From Aulostomus chinensis (Eukaryota > Chordata > Actinopteri > Syngnathiformes > Aulostomidae), in assembly GCA_037954235.1 (NCBI GenBank), contig JBBMOA010000002.1, forward strand, positions 14,738,509 through 14,802,508: a stretch of DNA of 64,000 nt, given 5' to 3'. Of this stretch, positions 24,851-36,900 are shown in pieces. Positions within the stretch are counted from its first letter, which is position 1, and each line of letters opens with the position of its first letter. The position numbers and the translations under genes were made by a program. The notes under the pieces are model-generated. The model was not told the DNA's origin, searched no databases, and saw only the letters and a program-made list of their open reading frames with translations.

Positions 24851-27800
24851 GACATCATAGAAGGAAATAGCACTTTATCACTGCAGTTAATCAATGTAGT
24901 CCTTTGACTGGCAATAACAAACTGAGGCGTCAAAGCTGCACTGTTTCTATACATCAGCCAGTTACTGCGCTTAGAAATACTCCAAAATAAAACCCTAAAT
25001 AACCAGTCAGAAGATCCTGACACCTCGCAGGTTGGGATTTCACGCCTGTTGTTGAATTACTAATAAAGACGATTGTAAATGTTGAAAATTCCCCTTCAGA
25101 AATATTGACAACTTGACCAGATCTGGAAGAAATACCAGAGAACATTTAGAACCTAAATCTTGGTGCACATGGTCACATCAGATTTTGAGCGGAACAGGAT
25201 CTTGTTCATCTGCAGTTGCAGTTGTCTTAGACCTGGAACCATTGCAGCCTCTACAGCCAGGCTTTCACACCAGTAAGAAAGGGAGGAAATGTTTGACCTT
25301 TTTCAGAGCATGGTGTACGGGATGTGATATGTGATTCAAATGTGTCAGGAAGAAAAAGTAGAAGAAAGAGGGAGACAGAAAGCAAGAGGAGATGGCAAAT
25401 TACCGTGAGAGTGACGGTGTGAAGACAGACAAAGGGTTCTTTTAAAGGCGAACTCTTACACTGCCTGTAACTTGACAACCACCAATGTGTCAATCAGCGG
25501 CGTTTGAAGGATATTTATAAATGACATTATACCTTGCAAATGCCACCTGTCCTGAGGTGAATTATGTGCTGGGTGCATGAAAAAAATAATCCCAATAATC
25601 AGGAAGCTTGGCAGCCCCTATAAGTTGTCTGTCAGTGTTCTCTGCATTAGCCGTCATTTCCACACCCCGTCATCATCTTCCCAGCCTTTATTTCCTGCCA
25701 GAATGTCCTCTGCGTTCATCAGTCTTCTCTTTCAAGGTTTGCTGTTTGCCTGGTTTTGACCTCACCTGTCCTCGGGTTTACCATCTTGCCTGAATTATTT
25801 GCTTCCGCGCCGACCGACCACATGGTAACATACTCTAGTAAGCATCTTTGTTTGCTGTCAACCTGCCAGTCTTTGAGTGCTCATTTGAGTCCACTTTTGA
25901 TTCTGAGTCATTACAGTTGTCTATGTGGTTGCCATATGGTGATCAGTAAAAAAGAAAAAAATCACCTTGAGCGAGCTTTTACATTTTCACTCGCAGGCCC
26001 GAACTGTAAAATTATGTCCCTGAAAATATCAAAGTGTCATGTTACTAACTTGTAAAGCAATACATCGTCAGATCCTCAAGGGGAATTGAAAGTTTCGAGA
26101 CCATTGAAATCTTTTTCAAAGAAAGTGAAACATTTCCAATCCAAATTTTTTTTTTTTTTGTCTTATGTCTCTAAACTTTTAAAGCAGTGAAGCCTGATTA
26201 GAAGCTCTGATTAGCATTCAGGGTCCACAGCGTGTTTGATGCCAATTACCTAGTGGGTCATTACCACTCCTGTGAGAGGGTTTAAAGGGAAAAGGCCTCA
26301 ATTTTCATCAGCAGTTGCAGTGGCTCTTTAGTGGTTCGACAAGGAAGATCATAATCAGATTTGGTGCAATAAAAAAGAGAATTCAGTGAATTACTCCAAT
26401 TATGTTAAAGCATATAATTTCATTTAGTTCTCCACTCGCACCCTTTTGAATGATATTCGCAGTGGGAATGTAATAAGCGAGAATAACCCTTTCTATTGAG
26501 ATCATTCTTATGAAAACCATAATGTTCAAATAAAAAAATTCATGCATTCTCTCTGTCGTGTTTTTTGAAACATGCAACCATGCTTTTATGTCTTACAGGA
26601 ACTTCTAGATGTTTATCTGACTCATTAAGAGAATGAGCATGCATCGGCGAATTATGCTTTTTTTTTTTTCTATTTATGCTTTTTGCCCTGTTGTTTTCAC
26701 CACTTATTCACCGTGCTAAGCAGTCATTGCTACACCCTCCCAGCCACTGTGGGGAGCGCCGTAGCTGACCACATGCCTCCTCCATCACATGGGGAGTTAT
26801 TAACTGCAACTTTCACCCACTGGCAAGGAGTTTTCTCCGGGGGGAGGATCATGCTAACCCCTCCCTCTCAAACAGGAGGCATTCCCACCCGTCGATATGG
26901 CCAATTGTATCAGTGCAGATGCCCAACCATGCTTGAGGCAACACAAAGAACTGAACCTGCTGTGCACCCGCACAATAATGTTTTATGGAGTGTCAGTAAA
27001 GTTAGGGTCTGGTCGGGTTTCGACTCATGGTGTATAACATTGTCACGGGCTGATGTGAAATAAACAGCGATCAAACAGAGTCAAACACCAACCCTTGTGA
27101 TTTAACCATCATCAGTTCGTTTCACATTTATATGTCAAGGCATGTGTAATTGATAAAATAAATTATGGGTCCAACCAGCATGCACCGCTTCAGGAACCTA
27201 GCCCACTTAAATGGAACAGTGTCATAATTCCATCTGTATTTACTTGTCAAAATCTTCTTGTGACGATCGCTCTTAACCTTCCGCGTTGGCCGGCTTCTTT
27301 TTAGTGCATCAGCTATTGCACTCGGACATCAACGGACTATTCCAACTGTCAACACCTTGTTCAAGTTGAAAAAATATATGTCTGATATATTATCAGGATG
27401 ACCTTGTAATCTAAAGGACATGAAAGATGAACGTATTTGTCCCTTGTATTATTCATGTATGCCAAGCAACAACACAGACAAGTCAATAAGTCGGTCTGAG
27501 AATCAAACCAAGGTGAATGGCGTGATTGACTGGACCTGGTAGATAGGGACTCATGAGGCTGTAGGTTTGGACCCTTCCCTTAGGCTGTCTTCAGTGGGAG
27601 ATTGTAGGAGGTGCACCACAGGTCCTGGAACATGTATTTGCATACTACATTATTCATCCGCTGTCAGTAACTTCACTGGCAAATTCATTAGCTGCAGCCA
27701 GTTCAAAACAGACTAAATAAGGAGATAATAAACCTGCGAGGCCGGGTACATTTGGAATGAGAAGCTGGGCAGTTGTTGCCTCTCTCTGGAGTGTCAACTA

Positions 27801-28532
27801 AGGTCATGTGACAAATAAGCACATTAAAACCCCCAAATGAAAAAACCCTTAAGAAGAAACCGTTTTATTGTGAAAATAACGTATAATATTTTAATGAGCC
27901 GTGGCACATAATACATCAGAAGGGATATGTTGGTGATAGGATTTTGACTAAATCTTAACGTAATTTGTGCCGCAGAAAGAAAAAATAAAACCCTCACTCC
28001 CAGTGAGCAAGTGAAGGCCAGCTAATGACTCCAGCTGGGCAGCAGAGCAAGAAATTGTTTCACCACTGCAGACAGTTATGTTGTCACTTTTTCCTGAGCA
28101 TCAGGGTGTCAGACTGTAAAGTGAAGTGACAGATCACTCCTTTAGCTGCTCCCTCCCAGCGAAGGGCACCGATGGCTGGATCTGGAGGCAGAAAGGTCAG
28201 GCTACAATAAGCCAGCCTCTGAGGAGACATTTGCAGCCTAGTTCTCACCTCAACAGTGTGGGGGTTCCATGTCCTTTGCGTCACTTCCAACGCTGTTGGC
28301 TATCACTTGGGTTTATTCTCACTTTTACTGCCTCTTCATTCGCACTTTGCATCTTCCTGGGTTATTCGGTCTGTGGTCACGTCTCACAGTTGTCGAAGAG
28401 CCCTGATTCAGAAATGTGCTTATGCTTTATGAAGCTATGAAGCTCTCAGGACGGTCCGGGCATTTATATCGGCTCACCTCAAGATGGCAGTGTTCACCAC
28501 GCCTGACTACGAGCTCAACAGCTTGCCTGTCA

Positions 28533-28554
28533 CAGCAGCAGCAGCAGCAGCAGC
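28533..28554 (+). repeat. (CAG)n microsatellite
   Basis: Seven CAG units in non-coding sequence upstream of pcdh9. The short frame around it has no recognised domain. Confidence 0.9.
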
Positions 28555-29362
28555 ACAGGCACAAGCACAGAGCAATGGCTGAAATTGGGGGTTATCTACT
28601 GCATTGGAATTAAGTAATGATTGCATGGCAGTAGAAATTACATGATTGCTTGATCTGCATGACTGACTCTGATTTCCATTCTATTATATACGCTGTTTCC
28701 CAGTTACCTCGTGTCGTTTCTGACATGTAATTTTAGGGTTACTCAGCCCATTTTCACAGTTCAGCCCTCTTCTTGTTGCTTCGAAACTTGTCAAGTGAGA
28801 TCATTTGCGGTTATAGGCAATTCCAAAGCCACATCATAGCCCCCTCACATCATCACAGCTCCAACACGAGGCTGGAAACTTAAAAAGAGAAGCAAGTCAC
28901 CCATTAGGCAAAGAGCTCGCACCGCACGCCGCTGAATAGCTTTGATGACTGGGATAACTGTCAAGGTTATTTCCTACGGACAAATGCTGATGGGTGGCTG
29001 CAGGGTGCCAAGTGTGGCGGACAGAGCGTGAATATACCGCGTGCATGCTTCACAACGGCGTCTCTGTGCGGAGAGCAGTTATGAGAGACTCTCATACAGA
29101 GCCCGTTTTGTTTCACATGTTTATCACTGCAAGTCATGAGAAACTGTTGCAGTGCGTTAATAAAGTGCTTCACTCTTGCAGCTTTTTGCGTCCATCCCAA
29201 TTATTTACCTGACAACAACCGAACAGGTAGGCTGGTTTGATGCGTCCGGTTCGAGCCAATGACAGCTGTGTGCTTGTATTATCATTGTCAGAGAGGACAG
29301 TCGCTCCTTTTTTTTCTACATTATCCTCAGCAGCAGTAGCAGCTTCATCATCATCGTCATCA

Positions 29363-29375
29363 CCCCCCCCCCCCC
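29363..29375 (+). repeat. 13-nt C tract upstream of pcdh9 promoter
   Basis: C run directly after a CATCATC-rich stretch, at the upstream edge of the CpG-rich region. Confidence 0.85.
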
Positions 29376-29379
29376 TCAG

Positions 29380-29680
29380 CCTTTAGGGATGATGGTTAAA
29401 CGTCTCTGCAGCCTGCAGCATCTTCACGGAGCAACCCACCGCGGACAGCCCTCCGGTCCGCGTTAAGTGACGTGACGCCGGGCCAATCCTGTCGCTACTG
29501 CGCTCGTCGACACCGCTGAAAGAGACGGTTGTGTCCAATGAGGATAGTCGGCGGGGTGAGGGGCGGTGGTGATGTGTACTTCACCACCCCTCCTATGGGT
29601 TTACATAGAGTTAGTGCAAGATATTCTGCTCTGGGAGTGAGAGTGCAAGGATAAACGGCACATACGCGCTGCGCATCGCT
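29380..29680 (+). promoter_or_regulatory. Candidate pcdh9 promoter, CpG-rich
   Basis: This is the most CpG-dense stretch near the gene, in an otherwise AT-rich window. It holds a CRE-like TGACGTGA at 29468-29475, CCAAT boxes at 29483-29487 and 29535-29539, and an NRF1-like GCGCATCGC near 29671. There is no clear TATA box. It sits about 1.1-1.4 kb before the ATG, as expected for a TATA-less CpG-island promoter with a spliced 5' UTR. Confidence 0.5.
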
Positions 29681-30249
29681 TTGACACTTAACAGCCTTTA
29701 TATTTAATCCAGCAACTCCGAGTGGGATTCACTGTGAGATTTCACACCTTTTTTGCCTTCATGATCTTTTTTAACCTTGTCTACATCCTATGGTAATTGA
29801 TGGAGCTCCGTGAACTTGAAACATGATGGGACACCAGTGCGTCTTCTCGCATTCACCTCGTTGGCGCTTTCACCTTAACAGGTAGCCAGGGTGGGGGGAG
29901 AAAAAACGGGTTCCTCAGGATGGGAGATGAGTGTTGATTCTGTGACCCGTTTTATTGGAAAACACACACCTCTGACCACCTGACTGCTGGGAAGAGACGC
30001 CGATCAGCGCTGCAGGTCGCATTAAATCCATTCCTGAAGTTAAATTGGAGGAAAGGAACTGCGACACATGCAGGAGCCAATTTATCCCGGTTGGTGCGCT
30101 CAGCTGATTTTTCCTTAAAACCTGCTCTTGTGTCTGATTGCTTTTTTTTTTTTTTTTTTTCCATTTTTTCCCATCCCTGGATCTAACTGAGGATATCTTG
30201 TGAAGACTATGAGCTGACACACTTAAGTTTCCCTCCTGCGCTGATCTGG
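29640..30249 (+). other. pcdh9: Candidate non-coding 5' exon of pcdh9
   Basis: The stretch follows the CpG-rich promoter candidate and ends at a strong donor, TGG|GTATGT, with GT at 30250-30251. It contains no long open frame of its own on the + strand. A polyT run (about 30142-30160) lies inside it. The start coordinate is a guess; only the donor is read directly. Alternative weaker donors are CAG|GTAGCC near 29881 and CAG|GTAGGC near 29226. Confidence 0.35.
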
Positions 30250-30695
30250 GTATGTATGGTAGGAATAGGTCTCAGCTGCCCACTAACAATTTAAAATCTG
30301 ACTGATCTTATTTTGTCGGCTTCAATGATGCGCATCCACTCGTTTCCTAGCCCACGCACAAATACTGCTTTTAATTTTGGCAATTTGAGTGTGAAATTAT
30401 TAAGACTGCGTAATGTGTTGTGAAGTTTCGTGGCTAGGGGGATTGTAAGCAATGAAAATTTTCAGTGACCATAAAATGTGGAGGATTTTTAAGGGAGCAG
30501 CTGCCTAAATGGTTTGCTGCTGTGTTCTGTGATGATTTTTTTTTGTTTGTTGCACAAAACATTAAGGAGATTAAATTTTAAATCATGTAAAAACAATGCT
30601 TTTTTTAAAGTGGGTGCTTTGCTTTATAATTTGATTTAATAAGTGAGTGAGGCAAAGTTATTTAACTGAGGGGAATCTCTGTCATGTATTCCCAG

Positions 30696-30801
30696 GTTCG
30701 TGGAAGATTCCTGTCATCACATGAAAGAAGTCTGCTTGTAACCATATTGCATAGAAAGAAACCTTTGTGCTGTCAAGGCTGGAAACACATTTACGCTTGT
30801 C
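30696..30801 (+). other. pcdh9: 5' UTR part of pcdh9 coding exon, with short uORF
   Basis: A plausible acceptor (ATTCCCAG|GT) ends at 30695, so the exon would begin at 30696. The 106-nt leader holds one upstream ATG at 30721, giving a six-codon uORF (MKEVCL) that stops at 30739-30741, 60 nt before the main ATG. The polypyrimidine tract is only moderate, so the exact exon start is uncertain. Confidence 0.45.
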
Positions 30802-33800
30802 ATGGATCTAAAAGATTATTACCTGTTGGGCACTCTATTTGCTTGCATATGGCTCGATCCTTCAATTGCCCAAGAACTAATCTACCCCATCAGAGAGGAG
30901 TTGCAAGAAAATGTACTCATCGGCAACATACCAAAGGACCTTAACATTTCCCATACAAATGCTGCCACAGGAGCAAGTGCTAATCTTGTGTACCGGCTCG
31001 TCTCCAAAGCAGGAGACAACCCACTGGTCCGCGTTCTGAGCAGCACTGGTGAGATATTTACAACATCAAACCGGATCGACAGGGAGAAGTTGTGCCCCGG
31101 TCCCTCATTTGAGGACAGTGAATGCTCCTTTGAAATTGAAGTGGTCATCCTGCCTAATGATTATTTCAGGCTGATTAAGATCAAAATAATTGTCAGAGAC
31201 ACAAATGATAATGCCCCCATGTTCCCATCCCCCGTGATTAACATCTCCATACCAGAGAACACGCTTATTAACAGCCGCTTCGCTATCCCTTCAGCTACTG
31301 ACCCGGACACTGGCCCCAACAGTGTCCACAAATACGAGCTGATCAATGGGCAAAGTGCCTTTGGCTTAGACATAGTGGAAACGCCTGAGGGGGAGAAGTG
31401 GCCCCAGCTCATCGTGCAGCAGAATCTGGACAGAGAGCAGAAGGATACATATGTGATGAAGATCAAAGTGGAGGATGGCGGCAGTCCACAGAAATCCAGC
31501 ACTGCCATTCTCCAAGTAACTGTAACGGATGTCAATGATAACAGGCCGGTGTTTAAGGAGAGTCAAATGGAGGTGCACATTCCAGAGAATTCCCCTATTG
31601 GCACATCTGTTGTTCAGCTTCAAGCCACAGATGCAGATGTAGGGGCAAACGCGGAGATCCGATATGTATTTGGGACTCAGGTGTCACCTGCTACAAAGAG
31701 GCTGTTTGCTCTGAATACAACATCGGGCCTCATCACTGTGCAGAGGCCTCTGGACCGGGAAGAGACTGCTATACATAAGCTCTCTGTTTTAGCAAGTGAC
31801 GGCAGCTCGAGTCCTGCCAGAGCTATTATTTCAATAAATGTGACTGATGTTAACGACAATCCACCCAATATAGACCTGAGATATATAATCAGTCCCATTA
31901 ATGGCACTGTTTTCCTCTCTGAGAAGGATCCCATTAACACCAAGATAGCTCTCATCACAGTGTCAGACAAAGACACTGACATCAATGGCAAGGTCATCTG
32001 TTTCATAGAGAAGGATGTGCCCTTCCATCTGAAAGCTGTGTATGATAACCAGTATCTGTTGGAGACATCCGCTCTCCTCGACTACGAAGGGACAAAGGAA
32101 TACAACTTTAAAATTGTAGCGTCTGATTCTGGAAAGCCAAGCTTGAATCAGACTGCCTTGGTGAGAGTGAGGCTGGAGGATGAGAATGACAACCCGCCTA
32201 TTTTTACTCAGCCAGTGATTGAGCTGGCTGTCATGGAAAACAACAAACGTGACTTGTTCCTTACTACTCTAAGTGCCACAGATGAGGATAGCGGGAAAAA
32301 TGCAGAAATAGTTTATCAGCTGGGACCGAATGCATCATTCTTCGATCTTGACCGTAAAACAGGAGTGCTGACGGCCTCCAGAGTTTTTGATCGTGAGGAT
32401 CAGGACAGGTTTCTCTTTACTGTAACGGCGAGAGATAATGGGACCCCGCCTCTGCAAACACAGGCGGCTGTCATTGTTACCGTGCTGGATGAAAATGACA
32501 ACAACCCCAAATTCACACATAATCATTTTCAGTTCTTTGTGTCTGAGAATCTTCCTAAATACAGCACTGTTGGGGTGATAACTGTGACAGATTCTGATGC
32601 TGGGGAAAATGCTGCTGTTTCTCTTTCCATACTGAATGACAACGAGAACTTCATACTGGATCCGTACTCCGGGGTGATAAAATCTAATGTGTCATTTGAC
32701 AGGGAGCAACAGAGCTCCTACACGTTTGATGTCAGGGCTGTGGACAGTGGCAGGCCCCCTTGCTCCTCAGCTGCCAAGGTGACCATCAATGTCATTGACG
32801 TGAACGACAACACCCCCATCGTAATGTACCCTCCCTCCAACACGTCTTTCAAGCTTGTCCCTCTGTCCTCTATCCCGGGATCCGTGGTAGCCGAGGTGTT
32901 TGCTGTAGATGGCGATACAGGGATGAATGCTGAACTAAAATACACGATTGTGAGTGGCAACAACAAGGGTCTGTTCAGGATCGACCCAGTCACTGGGAAT
33001 ATTACTCTGGAGGAGAAACCAGTTGTGACTGATATTGGTTTACACAGATTAGTGGTTAACATTAGTGATTTGGGATATCCCAAGTCCCTCCATACTCTAG
33101 TGCTGGTATTTCTGTACGTCAATGACACTGTGGGCAACTCAACACTCATTTATGATCTCATACGGCGCACCATGGAGACCCCCATTGACCGTAACATTGG
33201 TGAAAGCAGTGAAACCTATCAAAGTGGTGACTACTTAACGATAATGATAGCCTTTGTCACTGGCGCCTTAGTTGTGATTATTGTCATCTTTGTCACTGTG
33301 TTGCTGCGCTGCCGCCACACCTCCAGGTTTAAAGCAGCTCAGAGGAAAAAACAAGGGGCCGAGTGGATGTCACCCAACACGGAGAACAAGCAGAACAAAA
33401 AGAAAAAGCGCAAGAAAAGGAAATCCCCCAAAAGCTCTTTGCTCAACTTTGTCACCATTGAGGGAAACAAACATGACGATCCCGCCCATGAGCCAATCAA
33501 CGGAACAATCAGCCTGCCTACTGAACTAGAAGAGCAAGGGATTGGACGCTTTGATTGGAATGCCACACCTACAACCACCTTCAAACCCAGCAGCCCAGAC
33601 CTGGCCCGACACTACAAATCCGCCTCACCACAGTCGGCCTTCCACCTGAAGGCTGACACGCCAGTCTCAGTGAAGAAGCATCACGTGATTCAGGAGCTCC
33701 CATTGGATAACACTTTTGTTGGGGGATGTGACACCCTCTCCAAGAGGTCCTCCACAAGCTCAGACCACTTCAGTGCCTCGGAGTGCAGCTCCCAAGGAGG

Positions 33801-33837
33801 GTTCAAGACGAAGGCGCCCATGCACACCAGACAACAG
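30802..33837 (+). CDS. pcdh9: Protocadherin-9, large first coding exon (5' part of CDS)
   Basis: Calcium-dependent homophilic adhesion protein of the delta-1 protocadherin family, acting at the plasma membrane of neurons. The 1012 codons read without a break. Residues 1-23 form a hydrophobic signal peptide ending before ELIYPIREE. Seven cadherin repeats follow; their linker motifs are DTNDNAP (133), DVNDNRP (243), DVNDNPP (349), DENDNPP (460), DENDNNP (563), DVNDNTP (666) and a degenerate YVNDT (772). A single membrane span lies at about 812-835 with RCRH after it. The tail has a lysine-rich block and SPKSSLLNFVTIE (CM1, about 851-905), then a CM2 region around HVIQELPLDNTFVGGCDTLS (about 945-1000). 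The sequence matches vertebrate PCDH9 as I remember it, closer than PCDH1, 7 or 11. The start has a good Kozak context (G at -3, G at +4). The exon ends in phase 0 at CAG|GTAAAG. The PP1-binding CM3 motif is encoded downstream, outside the window. Confidence 0.95.
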
Positions 33838-33843
33838 GTAAAG
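33838..33843 (+). other. pcdh9: Splice donor of pcdh9 large exon
   Basis: CAG|GTAAAG is close to the vertebrate donor consensus. It falls where PCDH9 proteins in other vertebrates change exon, just after the HTRQ motif. The intron stays open through the end of the window, since no CM3-type exon was found downstream. Confidence 0.8.
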
Positions 33844-33900
33844 GAGCACTTTTACTGGTCTATAAGTACTGCTTATAACTGCCCTGTTCCACAGTGCTAA
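33838..33900 (+). other. pcdh9: Intronic read-through extension of pcdh9 exon
   Basis: If the donor at 33838 is not used, the reading frame continues for 20 codons (starting VKEHFYWS and ending CPVPQC) to a TAA at 33898-33900. Delta protocadherins are known to make short forms by ending at or near the large exon, so this could be a short-isoform tail lacking CM3. An ATTAAA hexamer follows at 34012-34017 with GT-rich sequence after it. The extension has no motif I recognise, so it may simply be intron. Confidence 0.35.
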
Positions 33901-36900
33901 AATGCCAGTCCAGAGTAGAGACTCACTCTGAGTTACAGAGTGCAGGTAAACATACTGCTTTTGGGAATTCTCAAACTTATGGATGAAAAAAAGTAACTTG
34001 AACACCTACAAATTAAAGGAATATATACAGACTCTACAATCACATGCATAATTTGTGGGGACTACTGTTTTGTCATAAATATATATATTTAAGTCTTATT
34101 TAATAAGATGCAAGTGGGTGAGTGATTGCCTTGCCTTATTTTGTCACCCAGGTTAGATCACTGGTTCAAATGTATCAACATAACATTAACTGTGACTCAC
34201 TGTTCTTTGTGAAAGAAACATTTTTTCTTGCCTATCTACTCAAACTACCGTTTTCATCATTGGATAAACGCTGCACTCACCCCCACCCCCCCACCCCCAC
34301 CCCCCTAAAAAAAGCTGACTTTTCACCCCTCTCCTCATTAAAACTGTTTTCATGTTTTTTGTTTGTTTTTGTGTTTTGGTGTGTACTCTTAATACCACAA
34401 AAGACTGTAACCTTTGCAGCACCTGCAGCAATAACATCAGTCAATAATTAGTCTGCTGCCGTGGTATTGTGAATGTCACTATAGGCTTTGCCATCTATGC
34501 TTGAATTAAATTCTTCCTCTCGAAGCACACTAGCAAATTGAGTGAAGCTTGTCTAGAACTTGATATACATCCAATTCAAAAAGGATTAGCCAATAATGGG
34601 CCTCAAATTTCAACATAATCCATGCTGCTTTTTATCAAAGCCTTATTAATTTTTCTGCTAATAAAGCACCACTACACAACACACAGTTCTAATCTAATCG
34701 AGCACACGTGGACAAACACAGGGAGCAGCAGAGGAGGGGAAGAGGGAGCACAGAGGGAGGAAGGGGTAGGCTGAGTGAGAGTGTTGTCAGTGGGTCAGGG
34801 TGGTGGTACTGAACCTTTAGGTGGCAGTGTTGCGCTGCATGGCGTAGCCTGGCACTGCGCCAACCTGCAGTGGACTTATGAATGCAAGGGAGGAGAAGAA
34901 AGGAGAGAAACCTATGTTGGCGTTCTTAGGGAAATACTCCCATCTAATGATGCAGAGGTTGTGCAGGGAAGATTGATCATGGCAGTCGCAGTTGTGAGTG
35001 ATACGATCTATCCGGAAGAGCCTGTGGAATTACAGGGGTGACACCGCGACACCTATCGATGCATACCTCCGGGTCACTGCGTCTGGGACTGCATTTAATG
35101 TGTTTCTGTGTGAGAGGTAGCAGTCAAAAGAGGCATTCAGTGTGGCTGGTGGTGTGTGGTTGGTGGTGTGTGAGGGAGGGACACATGACGGTGTGATGAA
35201 ATGGGTGGTGTTGGGGGGGCAAACACATAGGAGAACACATGAGATATGACAGTGTACAGTAAGCACAACATCATTGATTCATTCAGTCATCCAATACTAC
35301 AGCACTGGATTTATTGGAATCAATAATTCAGATAAATGATTCAAAGGAAGCTCACAAACCGAGGCAGTATGTTTTATGTAGTGCCATTTATAACACAAAT
35401 AATGAGCGACGGCAGATACTTTTGCTTACACGTGTTTTGGACAAATTGATTGATAATATTTGTTGTTGCATACACCTTAAATGTAAATCTTATATAATCT
35501 GGGGCCGTAAAAACCGGACCTCAAGTTGTGCCTGGAGTTGTGTAGTTTCATTTCGCCAATCTGTCTTAATTTTCTTGTCAGCTGTTCTTCAGACCTGCAA
35601 GAAAGTGCTACAGATATTACTTTATTAACTACCAGAGGCCAAAATATAGTAAAAAAGAGATGCTGATTTTGCTTTTTTAAATGAATCTTCCTTGAAATGT
35701 AATGGGTTTAACCTTGAGCCACACGCCACCCCTCTACCCAGTTTCATGAAAATAAGATGGGGTGTTTTTTACATAATGTATTTGAAAGAAAAGCCCCCAG
35801 AGTGCACAGACTTCTGCCAAAAATGACAAAAAGAAAAAAGAGCTAAAAAGAAAGTGCAGTTGCACAGTGTTCAACAAATCTTCCTTGAAATGCACTGGCT
35901 CAGAATTGGCTCATCAACCCGTCCACCCGATTGTATTGAAATCGTCCACGTTGAAGTCGGATTGCTACATAGAAATATTTACATGTTACAAAAACACCAA
36001 ACGGTGAGGTTTTTTTTACTTGATACCACAGAGCTGGAACAAATTTTTTTTAAAATTTCTATTTCTTATAAATAGAAGAAAGAGTCATACTTTTTCTCCA
36101 CTAGTAAAGCTAATATCAATCTTTAGAGAGCCTCATAAATTTCTGTTTGGTTCTCAGTCATATTTATTCCCACGACGTCTCACTGATAACGATTCCTATT
36201 CAGATTTGAGGTTAAATGGCAGTTATTGATTGTGGTAAAACGGTTAGACTGCACTGACATGTCATGCTGGGTAAAGGCTATGTTTTCACTGCCATATTTT
36301 GATCTTGTTTGTACAGTTCAACCATTTATATTGACGTGTGACTTCCATCTCCATTTCATGAGCTTGAGTTCTGCCTTCGTAATGAGGAAAAACCGGAGAT
36401 TAGCAGTTATTTTCGAAAAAAAGTGAATAAACAATAAAAATGAGGGATTTTTTTTAAGCAGTTTAATCCAAATGTTAATATCGTCATGGTCCTTGCAGAG
36501 AAAAGAAAAAAAAATCACATGGATATGAAAAATATTGGCAAATACACACATTAAACTTAACCCCATTTAGTTGAATGATGTGATTTCATTGGCCGTATTG
36601 AAGACACGTTGGATTGTGACATGAAGCATTACCAAGGCATGAGATAGAATGATTAAAGTAAGTCTTTACGTTGTTTCCTCATGAGTAACTAACTTCATCA
36701 ATCATCCCTCTGTTGCTTGCATGTTGACATGAAATAACCAACTGAGTGAACAAGGACGTTTAAGAGCAAGACATCAGTAAAAGTTGGGGGGAAATTGCTT
36801 TGAAAATTGACTTTCTCTCTCGGATTGAAAATCTATTTTGTTCCAGTTCTCTGGAGTCACTTCTATGCAGCATCAATCAATAAATAAGGAAATTGAAAGT

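Larger units (their letters stand above)
24851..29379. other. Upstream region of pcdh9, non-coding
   Basis: No gene. 26160-26660 is unique, with TAATTTCATTTAG-like and CAATTATG cores, and looks like a developmental conserved element. 26690-26960 may be a decayed repeat, but its family was not recognised. Confidence 0.45.

Noticed and set aside
30684..30944. 86-codon frame overlapping the pcdh9 start
   Set aside because: Its ATG lies upstream of the likely splice acceptor, and the frame is out of phase with the strongly supported pcdh9 frame.
33838..33893. A 56-nt mini-intron between the donor and the acceptor-like CTGTTCCACAG
   Set aside because: Too short for normal vertebrate splicing, and it would rejoin to a stop codon almost at once.
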